64,000 nucleotides of DNA. Origin: Sordaria brevicollis. Taxonomy: Eukaryota > Ascomycota > Sordariomycetes > Sordariales > Sordariaceae. The stretch is from positions 1,116,001 to 1,180,000 of the forward strand of contig JAUTDP010000008.1 of the NCBI GenBank assembly GCA_033439795.1, written 5' to 3'. Position numbers and translations under genes: made by a program. The notes below the pieces were generated by a model, which was given only the letters and a program-made list of their open reading frames with translations, was not told the DNA's origin and did no database searches. Positions 10,102 through 21,500 of this stretch are shown here, in pieces. The number at the start of each line of letters is the position of its first letter. Position 1 is the first letter of the stretch.

Positions 10102-13100
10102 CTACCTCCCCTGGCGAACTTGCATCTGGGCATATTGAGCCGTAAGATGCGCCATCAGATCCTGAGCTGTTAATTTAGGCGGCATATTTGCAGACGATAC
10201 GCTCGGCCCCTGCCCTCCCGAACCGCCCGCCGTTCCTGCAGCAGTCTGTGCCCGTACCAATCCCGGCTGGTACCCAGGGTGATGTGCTGAAGCGCCGTTT
10301 TGCATGGGGGCTTCCGCGGATGACCCAGTGCTGGGCGTGTAGCCTTGCCCGGAGCTCGGGGTTGCTGGGGACGACGTGCTGTCTGGCGACTCGAAACCGA
10401 GTGATGTACTTCTTTGGGCCTTTGCACGAGTTGCGTTTTCAACGTCCACACGGAGGGCCTCCGCATGGGACAGCTGTCGATGGCCTCCTCTTCCTCCCCG
10501 ACCCGCCATGCGGCCCCCTCCCCGGACATTGACAATTGTGTTGCTGCGGCTCCTCAACCTTATCATGGTTTCTTGTTCTTTGATCTCGCGGATGAGTGCC
10601 GATGCGGCGACGATGCGGAAGCTTTCAAGGTCTGCCCGCGGTCCACGTCTCCGATGGGCTCGGCCACGATCCTGCTGCGCACACGCAACCTCAAAGCATG
10701 CATAACAGAGCTCTAATGCAGAGAGGTTCAGTGAGTTTTCCACAGCTATACCGGGTGCGCGCATCTCGTTTGTCACCCATTTGCTGATGCGAGAAAACTC
10801 GTCCGACAGTTTGGTGGACTTGTCTCGCTGTCGCTTGGTCTGAATGCCTCTACTGTTCAAGATGAAGCCCATGACAACCTCCAGTTCCTTCAGGGGCTGA
10901 GCCGAGGAATCAGCAAAATTCACCATGGCCCCTTTAATTCCTTCGTCATAACTAATGTTGAACGAGAACCGTTAGCTATTTCCAGACACGACTGACTGCA
11001 GACGATTCACGACTTACGCTTCACGGATCCGGTGGGCATCATCAAGACGCTTCTTCCAATGTAACCGTCCAATAGAGCGTATGCGCTTGTCAAGCGCAAC
11101 CTTGAGCTCGTCCCAGAATGAAGGGCCTCCCGATGGGAATTGCTTTTTGATATCGGTCGTCCAAATCTGACTTTCATCCACAGCACGATACAGCTTGCCG
11201 ATAACTTTGTCGGACTTGTAAAATCCGTGGCGCGGTCCGTCGTCTTCATCATCGTCATCCTCCTTGAGGTGTTCGCGCTCCAATTCGACCGTGGACTTGT
11301 CAGTAAGTTCGATTATCGGACCGGATGAAAGGCTGTAAATGCATCATTAGCGATGAGCGAATATGGTGAATGTCATGATACTTACAAATCCGGACGGTAA
11401 CGTGGCGCACTAGGTAAATCCGCTATATTGACCGGTCTACCAGATTTGGAGAAGTCAACGGCGTTGGAATGTAGTTCCGCGAGTTTAAGGCATTCCCGAG
11501 CTCGTGTCCCATCTGGCTGTAGGTCGGCAAAGATCATGTGCCGGACTGCAATTACTCCGAGGTGGTCAGTCTTCATGAAGTCAACAAAGAAGTTGGCCAT
11601 GTCACTGGATTGAATCTCTCGGTTTAATGTGACAGGTTCGACGCGTGGATAATCGGCTGCACCAAAGGTCCGTAGTTTCGGAATGATTCGCTCATCCCAG
11701 ATCACATTGAACAGGTCACCATCCAGATCACCACCGGAGAGCTGACTGGGCAAATCCCGTTCACCGTGCTGGCTGAACACAATACAGTTCGTTAATGCAG
11801 TAAGAGGGTGTCCTGGCGGTGGGATGATGTTTCGGGCAATCTGGATGTCTCCAGGATGCAATGCTGGAGACCTAGTCACGATGACGAGGTCGTTGGCTGG
11901 AGGTGCAGTGAAGCGCTGGTCCTCAGGGTCATGGGTAAAAGTCACGTAAACTTCGTGCTCCTTCAACAGACCGGTCTCGTCCATGACCCCAAAAAGCGTT
12001 ATGCCCTTGGGAACAGGAATTTTGGACTTGTGCTTGACCAGACGTAATTCCCTGAGCACAGCGGCTTCGACAATGCCGCGAAGGAACGGGTCTTTCCGGT
12101 AGTCGACGTGCATTTTATGGGCGTCTCTCAGGAACTGATCCAGATGGATGGAGTCTCCGATGGACTGGAGTTTGAGGAAGGTTGACACGTTGTAGATGTT
12201 ATCGGTGATGCGTCGAAGACTGGCCAGTTGCTTCTCTTGGAGCCTCATGAACCAATGTTCCGGTGCGCCCATATCCTCAAGAATTTTGATCAGCTGGCGA
12301 TTGAGCACCATCGGGATAGGCTTTGACGCCATGTCGCATATCTCAAGATAGATAGTGTCACTGCTCGGGAACTTCTCCATTGAACCTCTGATGGTGAATT
12401 GCCTACCGGGGAGCCGGGCATCAAGAGCCAGCATACCCTTTGCTCCACCCCATCGGACTTGAAAACAGGTTGGACGGCCTTTTGTCCAGGGAATCTCGCC
12501 GTAAATTACATCAAGGGCACCCTGCGAGATTGTCCCAACGCCATCGCTGAAAACGCGGCCGTTGCGCTCGACGTCAGGTTGTTTCATCATGTCAATCTTA
12601 TGATCGACAAGAGACACTGAGTATGGTGTTTCCGAGAATGCCTGTCCAATACGTGCGGCACGACGCGCTGGCGATCTAATACCGCGGAAATCGCCTAGCT
12701 TCGATATAATCCTTTCTGGTATCATGAACTCATCCTCATTGTTGTCAAAAAAGGGCGCGGATAGCCAGACTGTGTGCGCTCGGAGGGAGGAGTGAGAGAA
12801 GCCGAGAAACCTGTAAACCCGGCCACCGACGGTTATACCCTTGGTAAGGACGTCTTTGAACCTTTCATAGATACCTTCCATGACCACTTTGGAGTTGAAA
12901 AACAGGTCTTGTCCATCTTCATCGCTGAACTGGACCCGCAGGAAGTAGTCTTGTGCGTCAGGAAACTTTCGAAGAATCCTGTTCTTGGCTTCTAGTTCAG
13001 GCCCGTGGAACGTGATTCGTGCTGGTGTGACCACTGCACGAAAGATCTTGGTGAGGTGTGAAGGGATATCGCTGTTCATGCGCAAGGTATAACTCTCACG

Positions 13101-14348
13101 CAGTTGCTTCTCGGTTTCCTTCAGGTATTCTATAATGCCCTCGACCTCGAACTGGCTGAAATCTTCGTGATAGGGCGAGGGGTACTGGATCCAATTGAAC
13201 AACTTTGCGAAAGCATCAGCCGAAATTGGATGCTCTTTGCTGCCTGAACGCCGTGCAGTTTCAAAGAGCACCACTAATTGAGCGGCTAGCTTCGAAACGG
13301 TTGTCGGATGCAGATAAGACTCGTGCACGAGCGCTTGTAGGCTAAAGAGCAGTGTTTGAGGCAGCGCTCTTTGACCCTCGTACATTACGAGATCCGCCTT
13401 GAGTTTGTCTATCCCGTCAGGAAAACGATCCTGTATGGGGGCTTCCACAACGGCGAACGCATAGTTGGAGACATAGAAAAGCTCCTGATGAGTAAGGCTA
13501 TTCATGGCGGTACGGAAGTCGGTTGGCTGTTGGATCAGGATTTGATGCAGGATATGCTGGGGATCAGCTTTGAAGTGATAGACCAAACAGAAATTGGAGA
13601 CTATGGCATGGCTGCCATCGCATGCCTTGAGGCGCATCCTTGGAGGTGGTCCGGGCCGATCTGATGGTAACGGCGAAGAGAGAAAAGTCGGGGCGAATTT
13701 GAGAGTGAGCGCAACGTGGCCATCATCAGACCAGACGAGCTCATAGATGCTCCGATAAGGTACACGCACCTGGCCAAGATCCGACCAATCGCCGGATGCC
13801 AAAAACGTGATGATGAGGTCTTTCTTGGAAAACTTTACTAAGTTTTGTCGTTGGGAAGATGACCATTCGTTCACGAAAGTCAGTTGGCCGTTGACGTAGG
13901 ACCAATATCCACAGTCGAGCGCGCCGACAATCAGCGTGGAAGGAGTGTGTTTGATACGGGGATGATGTTCGACGGAAGATTGTATCGCTTTTGCTATTCG
14001 TTCCTCTTCCTCGGCTTCGTGTAGAATGTTTTTGACTCTCAGGGGTATATCACGAGGCTGTGGATCACTTCGTTTGCAATAAACCTGGTGATTCGTGATG
14101 CAAAGACGCGACTGGGTGGGATGGTACCGTCTGGTCCCTCGCTGATTGGGCAAAGGCACCTCCCCATGACTTTGAAGGAAGGCCTTGGCCTCCTTTTCTG
14201 TGATGAACATGACCTTGCCAGTCTTCTGCCTGGGCCTCTTTTCGCAACCATAGTGGGTGATGCGTAGCTTATCCATATGTGGTTTTAGCTGGCTTTTCAG
14301 GCTCGTCTGACTGAGATCCGGGGGAAGGTTTCTCATGAAGACCTCCAT
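10102..14348 (-). CDS. RNA-dependent RNA polymerase (RNA-silencing type)
   Basis: Eukaryotic cellular RdRP that would make double-stranded RNA from single-stranded templates for RNA silencing. Three exons give 1375 aa: 11386-14348, 11018-11332 and 10102-10951. Introns are 11333-11385 and 10952-11017, both GT...AG and frame-preserving. The N-terminus (residues 1-60, MEVFMRNLPP) looks like an RRM fold. The double-psi beta-barrel catalytic core contains LSGGDLDGDLFNV with the metal-binding DxDGD at residues 874-878. Surrounding family blocks include VRWGGAKGMLALD and DLVIVTRSPALHPGDI. The helical C-terminal region ends in a low-complexity tail with a short GR-rich patch (GRGGRGG), perhaps RNA binding. 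The domain order and N-terminal RRM-like start resemble the Rdp1/RRP-3 group more than QDE-1, but the clade call is inference. No decay is visible. Confidence 0.95.
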
Positions 14349-16072
14349 GTTGGGCGAGAGGATGATTCGTGCAAAGACTATAGGGTTGGGTACTTAGGGG
14401 GGCTGAGGAGCTGTCAGCCAGGCGGGTTCATTGATGAAGGGGGCTTGTGGCCCATTGACCAGTGGGAAACTCACCAAAAGCAAGGAGAGGAATTAAGAAG
14501 GCGTTTGGAGCTTGGAGACTGAAAGTAACATGGGCCGATGACAAGATAGTGTCGGTATCGACGACGCAGAAGTGGAGGCAAGTTGCGTATGTTGCGCTGA
14601 GAAATTGTCGATGGCGGACAGCGACAGAGCTGGGATCGAAGCCACACCAGAAAAATCGAATCGAGAACCTTGATGGCTTGACTATGACGGACGGGGCGAT
14701 AGGCGCGCCAGACGTATGTCCGTCAAACACCTCAAAGAGAAGTTGTCGAGAGAAGAGATGACAGCCGGCAGTGGCCCGATGCGGCCCGCGTGTGCAGCCC
14801 GGACCGTCCTGCGAACTGGAAAAGCTGTGCCCTGGGTTCTTCCTTGAAGAGTCGGGATGAAAGTTTCAGGGCTTGAAAAGACAAGAGGAAAGACAGAACC
14901 AAGAGACAATGGATGGCCTGGTGTTAAGAGACAGAGAAGAATATCTGGAAGTATGGGGGGGGATATGAAGGGTGCTTTTCACTTTACTTCCTTCTGTCGA
15001 CATCTGTCGCTGCCCGCGTTGACGTCCCCGCTTGGGGCTGGGCGTCTGCCTCTCTGGTGGTGGTGCACTGGTGACAGGCCGGCAAGCGGTTAGCGATCAG
15101 GCTCAATCAGCTGTGACAGGCCCAACTGGCACTGCCAGATGATGCGAGAGGCCTACAGTCGCTTCATGTCGTGCATCTATTCCCACAGCACAGGGCTGCC
15201 CAATCGTGTCGTATCTGGTGCATCTTGACTGGGTTGGGAATCGTGAGGCCGGTGATGGACGATTTGCCAAATGTAGGAGGCCCTTTTTGAGGTGGGTGTG
15301 TGCAAGGGTGTCGTTTCTTTTGTTGTCGTTGGTTGATTGATTTTTGGTCTGGCCGAGAAAAGAGGTGCGAAGATTGCCTGCCAAAGAAGCTGAGGAACAG
15401 GAACTGCCAAGGGACCCGACCCCTCAGAGACTTATCTTATCATGGCTTATCGATAACGTGCAGTTGAAGACGTTCCTGCCGTTCAACATCGTCCATGTCT
15501 CCAAAGACTCCCGCTGTCTCTTCCCACAGGGCAACTGCATCCGACTTGTCCTCAAAGTTTTGAGAAAGCACTGGCGGGACTGTGCAGTTAATATGCCGTG
15601 ACCCGGATACCTACAAAGTGATTGAACTCTTGTCGTTCCTTCCATTCTGCTCTCCGTCCACGTCCCAGCTGACCAACCCCAACAAACTCGGAGAAAGAGC
15701 AGAAAGGGAAGGTCGACATGCTTGTGGATCGATTTTCTGAGATTGCTGCCTGGCCATAAGCAAGAATCGTTCTTAAAAAAGGTTTCATCGTTTCGGAAAA
15801 CCTCCAGAAGGCAGTGAGGATTTGCAAATCTGACATGGCCAAAGACAACTTTGAGAGACAGAAGAGAGTGCTCTTGTGTTGAGGAAGTTACCAACTGCTC
15901 AAAGGGCTGACAAAACGGTGTGAAACAGCCAATCATGAACGCCAATGCAGCTCGGAGGTCGGGAGGTGAGACTTGGAGCGGGGCGGTGGACCCTAAATGT
16001 TACCCCGCTAACAACCCCACTACCCCGCAAAACCGCTTTCCTCCCAATCTCATTTGTCGCCCGGGGATTTGG
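14349..16072. other. Intergenic: RdRP 5' flank up to the retrotransposon block
   Basis: About 1.7 kb of normal base composition with several short open frames (the longest is a 173-codon minus-strand frame at 15424-15945) that show no recognisable domain. Probably the RdRP promoter and 5' UTR. Composition changes sharply at 16073. Confidence 0.55.
16068..16072. repeat. Target-site duplication of outer element, left copy (TTTGG)
   Basis: Pairs with CTTGG at 29290-29294 just outside the other LTR. The single difference is a C-to-T transition, as RIP leaking into flanking DNA would give. Confidence 0.7.
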
Positions 16073-16252
16073 TGTTATAATGGTAATAGTATTGGGGAGT
16101 AAAGAAGGCTTGATTGTGTGTAACTGTGTAAGACTCTGCAGACGTGTAGATCTCTGGCTACTGTGTAAAAATCCCTCAGACTTTAGACTTCGGTTATTTA
16201 GGTTACGTGCACTCCTGTTATCCCTATAGGCCAGCTACCCAATATTGTAATA
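16073..16252 (-). repeat. 3' LTR of copia element (180 bp)
   Basis: Same length as 29110-29289 with no indels. By hand I count about 17 differences, all transitions. Most RIP-type bases (T for C, A for G) are in this copy. It begins TGTTA and ends TA (from CA). Confidence 0.9.
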
Positions 16253-16254
16253 TA

Positions 16255-16262
16255 CCCCCTTA
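16255..16262 (-). other. Polypurine tract of the copia element
   Basis: TAAGGGGG on the minus strand, 2 nt from the 3' LTR, where plus-strand DNA synthesis would be primed. It supports minus orientation. Confidence 0.6.
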
Positions 16263-16600
16263 GATTTGTACTATAAACTAGTACCAAATTTACCTAAAAA
16301 TGCCCTATAATCCTCTAAGAGTTTTATACTTCTATTCCCAATATAGTAGTATTTCTTTAGAATTTTTATTTATTATATTAATTTTTAAATAAATTGTAAA
16401 ATCTCCTATCTAATTTATTTATAGCCCCTTTATTTTTTAACTCCTTTTAATCCTTATCTTTTAAATTTATTACCCTTTTAAGTATCTTTATTATAATAAA
16501 CGCGTTTATAATTTCTAGTAGTTTAATTGGTAGTTATTAGAATTTTACGAGTCTTAATTATTTTATTAATACGTAATAATTTATAGGCCCGAAATTCTTC

Positions 16601-16605
16601 GTAAG
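16601..16605. repeat. Target-site duplication of inner element, left copy (GTAAG)
   Basis: GTAAG directly precedes the 297-bp LTR at 16606. The identical GTAAG follows the other LTR at 24139-24143. Confidence 0.9.
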
Positions 16606-16902
16606 TGTAAGGGGATAGTAGAGCGTAACGCAAGTGTTGGCCAAATGTAGATATATTAAGGTTTTACGAAGGAGAAAGGGAGAAGGAGTAGCCCGTAGGG
16701 CGGACCCGGCTACTTATCTTTATAAGGTTGTGCGCGGTTGTTTGGGTACTTTAGGTAGGGGGGTTTAGAGAACCTTTTAGAGGATTGGGCATCCCTAGTG
16801 GTTTTAGAACCCCCTTTTATTTACCGCCGGAAGGCCGAGGTAATCCGAGCGGCGGTTTAGTAAATATTAAATTTCTAAATTCTAGGCGCTAAATTTATAA
16901 TA
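16606..16902 (-). repeat. 3' LTR of chromovirus (297 bp)
   Basis: Aligns end to end with 23842-24138 without indels; the differences I checked are all transitions. This copy keeps TG at its left edge, while the other copy reads TA there. Confidence 0.92.
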
Positions 16903-16906
16903 TTAA

Positions 16907-16914
16907 CCCCTCCC
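16907..16914 (-). other. Polypurine tract of the chromovirus
   Basis: GGGAGGGG on the minus strand, 4 nt from the 3' LTR. It fixes the low-coordinate LTR as 3' and the element as minus-strand. Confidence 0.65.
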
Positions 16915-17864
16915 TATATCCGCTATGCGTACGTACTATAAGTAAATAATTTAATTATTCCTTTTTATTTATATAATTGGATTTTATCCTTTTCGATCCT
17001 TTATCCTTTTTTTTCTCTCTAGTTATTAATAATTTAAAATACCGTATATATATTTTTATCCTTTATATTATTAGTAATTCCCCTTTGAAATTTTATTAAT
17101 ATTTATTATTATTTATTATTCCCGTTAATTCCTTTATCCTTTTATTCTTAGCGTATTAATTCTAACCCTTTAACCTTTATTATAACCTCGTTAATTTTAA
17201 TTTAATATTATTCTTAAATATAATTCCTTCGGGTTTCGCCCCGAATTTAAACTTTTTGCTATATTAACTCTACCCCGTAGTCCTTTTATCGTTCCGGCGA
17301 CCTCCGCCGCTATTATTACTTCCGTTATTATTACTATTCCGTTAGCGCCCTTAAGCGCGCGTAAATTGGCTAAGGGTAAAATCCTTAGTGTTAATCCATT
17401 TTAATATAATTAGTATATACGTTTTAACGATATTTACATTTATATACCCGTTAAAAGTAAAGATTATTATTTACTTTATTTTAAAATTAAAGAGGTTAAA
17501 ATTTATTAATAATAATTTAGGGTTATTTAGTATAATTATTTTACTTAGGGAGAAGGTAATTATTAAATTAGTAAGGGTATTATTAATAGGGATTATAATC
17601 GTTTTAGGAAGATTATAATTTCTACCGGTTATTTTATAAATTTAGAGGAAAAAAGTTTCTTTTCGAATAAATTTAATAATTTATATTAATACCTTTTTTT
17701 TATTTTTTATTAATTTTCCTCTAAAGGATATTATTTATAAAACTTTTAATTACTTTATAGGTATAATACCGTTTATTGCCTTTATTCTAATCGTTATTAT
17801 AGTATTTTTAATTACGGTTTTAGCGAATTCGAATTTCGAACCCTTTTTTATAAAGGTATAAAAG

Positions 17865-18494
17865 AAATTAAACGAATTTAGGGAAGGAATTAATTCCTTC
17901 TATATTAATTAAAATAATTAGGTTAATTTTTAAACCTTTATTTTTACGGAGCTTTCTACTACCGCCTACGTAATTATTAGCCGTTCCGACGCTATTATTA
18001 CCGTTATAAAAATTATTATTATTAATATTTTCGATATTATAATTAGTATTAATTAAATTTTTACCGGATTCGAATTTTATTTAAACGCTTTCGCCGGGTT
18101 TAAAGCCCGTATTAAGGAATTCGAGGAGGAGGTTATTGCCCGGACTACGGCCCTTATTAGAGGGGTTGGAATTATTTAAATAGAAAAGGAGGAATTAAAG
18201 GTAGAGGAAGGGGAATTAGAAATAAATATAAAGGAATTAGAAAAAGAATTTTCTTTTTCGGGTCGTTTTAATTTGTACGAATTTATAGGGTTGGAAGTAA
18301 AGGAGGAGGAGAGGGAAAAGAAGAAGAAGGAGAAGGAAATTAAGAAGAGGGTTTATTTTAAAAAGGAAGAGGAGACTAAAGTCGCTTTTTTTAAAAAAAA
18401 GAAAAAGTATACCGATTATAAAATTAAGAAGCCTTTAATTTTTATTATAATTATATTTTATAGTAATTTTTTTATTTTGGGCGAAAGCCTTTAA
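17865..18494 (+). pseudogene. Decayed antisense reading frame inside the chromovirus
   Basis: A plus-strand frame running against gag-pol, between the integrase/chromodomain end and the 3' LTR. About 210 codons carry only a few stops. They are TAA or TAG, as C-to-T change at CAA/CAG would give, and the last 110 codons are fully open. The C-terminal half is rich in Glu and Lys, with an EEEVIARTTALIRGVG segment then a KEEER/KKKEKE tract, suggesting a charged, perhaps coiled-coil protein. The composition is not that of gag or pol. It may be an accessory antisense ORF, as known in some plant Ty3 elements, or a captured host sequence. I do not recognise the protein. Confidence 0.5.
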
Positions 18495-18599
18495 TTAATT
18501 TATTTTTTTTAATTTACTCTATTTTTTTTTTAACGGAAATAATATTAATTTTTTATTCGTACTTTAATTCCTCCTTTTACCCTTTTTACTTTTTTTAAA

Positions 18600-21500
18600 T
18601 AATTTTAATAGATTATTATATTTTCGAGTATTTCCGTATTATTTTTTAAAAGTATTTAATATTTTAATATTTTCGAAATTCTTTAATATATATTACGAAG
18701 GTTTATAAAAACCTTTCTATTTTACGAAAACTTTTCTATTATTAAGCGGATTATTTATATATAGGATCTTTTTAATATAATACTCTTCTTTATTATCGAT
18801 TAGAATAGGGGGTAATTAGTAATCGACCGTTTTTTAACCGGATAACGGGTTTTTTATAATTTTCCGGAAGAGGTTTATATAAAATATATTATAAACGTTA
18901 TTAGGGAGGCCGGAGAATTTTATTATTAATAAGGAGAGGATTCGAAATATTATATATTTTATATATAATTAGTTTAATTTTTTTTTAGGTTTCGTAGAGG
19001 CGTAGTTTTTAAAATTTAATTATATTTTATCGCCGATTTGGAATTTTTACGTAAGTTAACGAATTTTATTAGTAAATTTTTTTTAATTTTATACCGCTAA
19101 AGCTATAATAATTTAATAAATATTTATAATTTATAATAGTTTATTAATAAATTATTTAGTCTATTTATCGGCTAGGGTATTAAAGTTCTTTATAAATTCG
19201 GGGACGACCGGTACAATAAATTCGGGATTAAAACCGTAGGTAGCGAAAAATAGGGATATATTAATTAAAGTATTAATATAATTATTAATAATTAATTAAA
19301 TTATTGGGTATTATATATATTAATCGTTTTAGGCTTAATTAATATAAGTTCGAAGGAATATTTAAACTTTTTAATTTATTCTTTTTAAATTACCGTCGGT
19401 TTAGGGGTAATAAACTATATTTAATAATTATTTAATATTAATAAATTTATATAATCGTTTTTAAAATTTGTTAATTTAATTAAAACCTTAATTATTAATT
19501 ATAGATTGAAGTTAATTGTAATAGTATATAAAATAATTTATAAAATATTTAATATAAATTTTTACGTTTATAGAGGATATAGGTTCGAAGAAAACGTTTT
19601 TATTAAGCCGGTCCTTCTTTACTATTAAATAAATATTATTTCTAAATTTTAGGAAATTGGTAATAAAATCGAATTATATTTCGCGGAAATATTAATTTAG
19701 GATGGGGAGAAATTATATAAGGCTTTTCTATTAATTTTTTTAATATTTAATAGAATTATAAATATAATAGTTGTAGAAGAACTTTCGAATGTAGGCGTTT
19801 ATAAAGGGTTAATAGAAGTAGCGGATTAATATAGCGATAGTACCTTCCTAATTAAGGTAGTCGAGCGTTTAAGAATTATAAGTGATTTAGATAATTCTTA
19901 TATAGAGGGTATCGAATTATTAATTAGAATTGGAATTCTTTATAGCGTTGGACTCGGTGGTTATAGGGTTATTAAGGATTTAAAGTTTATTTTTATATTA
20001 TAATTTGCCTTTACTATTTAAGGAATAATTTATAATTTAAATGCGTAAATTAATTATTAATAAATTTCTTTTATTATTCTTTATTATTTAAATTATTTAT
20101 TAGTAGAGGGTATCCTTTATTATAATAGAGTTTTAAAATTATTATAAATTTAAATTTTTGAAGATTTTCGTTTTTATTATCCCCCTTCCCTTCTATTTAT
20201 TATGGGAGTATTAGGTCGTTCGAATATTTATAGCCGAAATTCGGATATAATTACGGAGTATAATATTAGGGATTAGTTAGAGGTTTCGAACTTTTTAGTT
20301 ATTTATTATAAGCCGGTTTTAGTCCCGCCGGGATAAAATATCGGGAATTACCGTAGTTTTATTAGGATAGTATTTTAATTAAAAATTAAAATAGGAAAGA
20401 TATTCGGTTTAGCGTACTTATTATTTTAAAAGGTATTAACAAATTATAAAATATTTTAAATTTTTATAATTCGTAAAGATAGTAAATTCTTTATAATTTT
20501 TTAATTTTATTTACTATTTTTTAAAATAATTAATAATCGCTAATATTTCTTTATTATAAATAGGGTAATTCCATTTAATTAATACGAATTTCCTAAAGTA
20601 GAATACTATTACTTTTTTTTAATTATTAACGTTTTAAATAAAATACCTACTTAATATAAAACCGCTATAATTGGTTTCGAAAAACGTTAGGCGGTTTAGG
20701 TCCTATTTAATAAAAATAGGGGTTCGAATAAATAGGGTTTTTAATAATTAGAAAACTTTTTTATATTGAGTAATTTATTCGAATAATACCCTTTTTTTAA
20801 TAAAAACTATAAGGGGTACGGTTATAAATGAGAATTTAAATATAAATATTTGGTAATAATTTATAAATTCGAAGAAATTACGGACCCCTTTTTAAGAAAT
20901 TAAAACTACTTATTCTAAAATTATTTTTATTTTATTAAAATTAATTTATATACTTATTCTTATATAAATAATAAAATTTAGGTATTTAATTTATTTAATT
21001 GCGAATTCGTATTTATTAGGGTTTAAATATAATTTAGTATTTTTTAAACGTTTAAATATAATATAAACCTTTTTTATATAATCTTTTTTTAAACCGTTAG
21101 TAAAAATTAAAATATCGTTTATATATACCGAATAGAAATTATTTAAGAAATTACTTAATATATTATTAATATACCGTTAAAAGGCCGTTAGAATATTGTA
21201 AAGACTGAAAAGGATAATTAATTATTTATAAAGGCCATATTTAATATGGAAGGCCGTTTTATATTCTTTTCCTTTTATTATACGAATTTTATAAAAGGTT
21301 TAGATTATATTTATTTTAATATATTATATAGTACTTTTAAAAATTCTAAAGGTTTTTTTAATAAAAGGGAGGGGGTATTAATCGGTTCGAATAATTATAT
21401 TAAGGGTTCGGTAATTATAATAAAAATAGAAACTATTACTGGGTTTTTAGACGAAAAAGATTAGAATTCCCGCTTCGGAATTATTAGCCCGGATAAAACC

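Noticed and set aside
15424..15945. 173-codon minus-strand frame in the RdRP upstream region
   Set aside because: No domain, biased composition, and no splice or start context that stands out. Left as intergenic.
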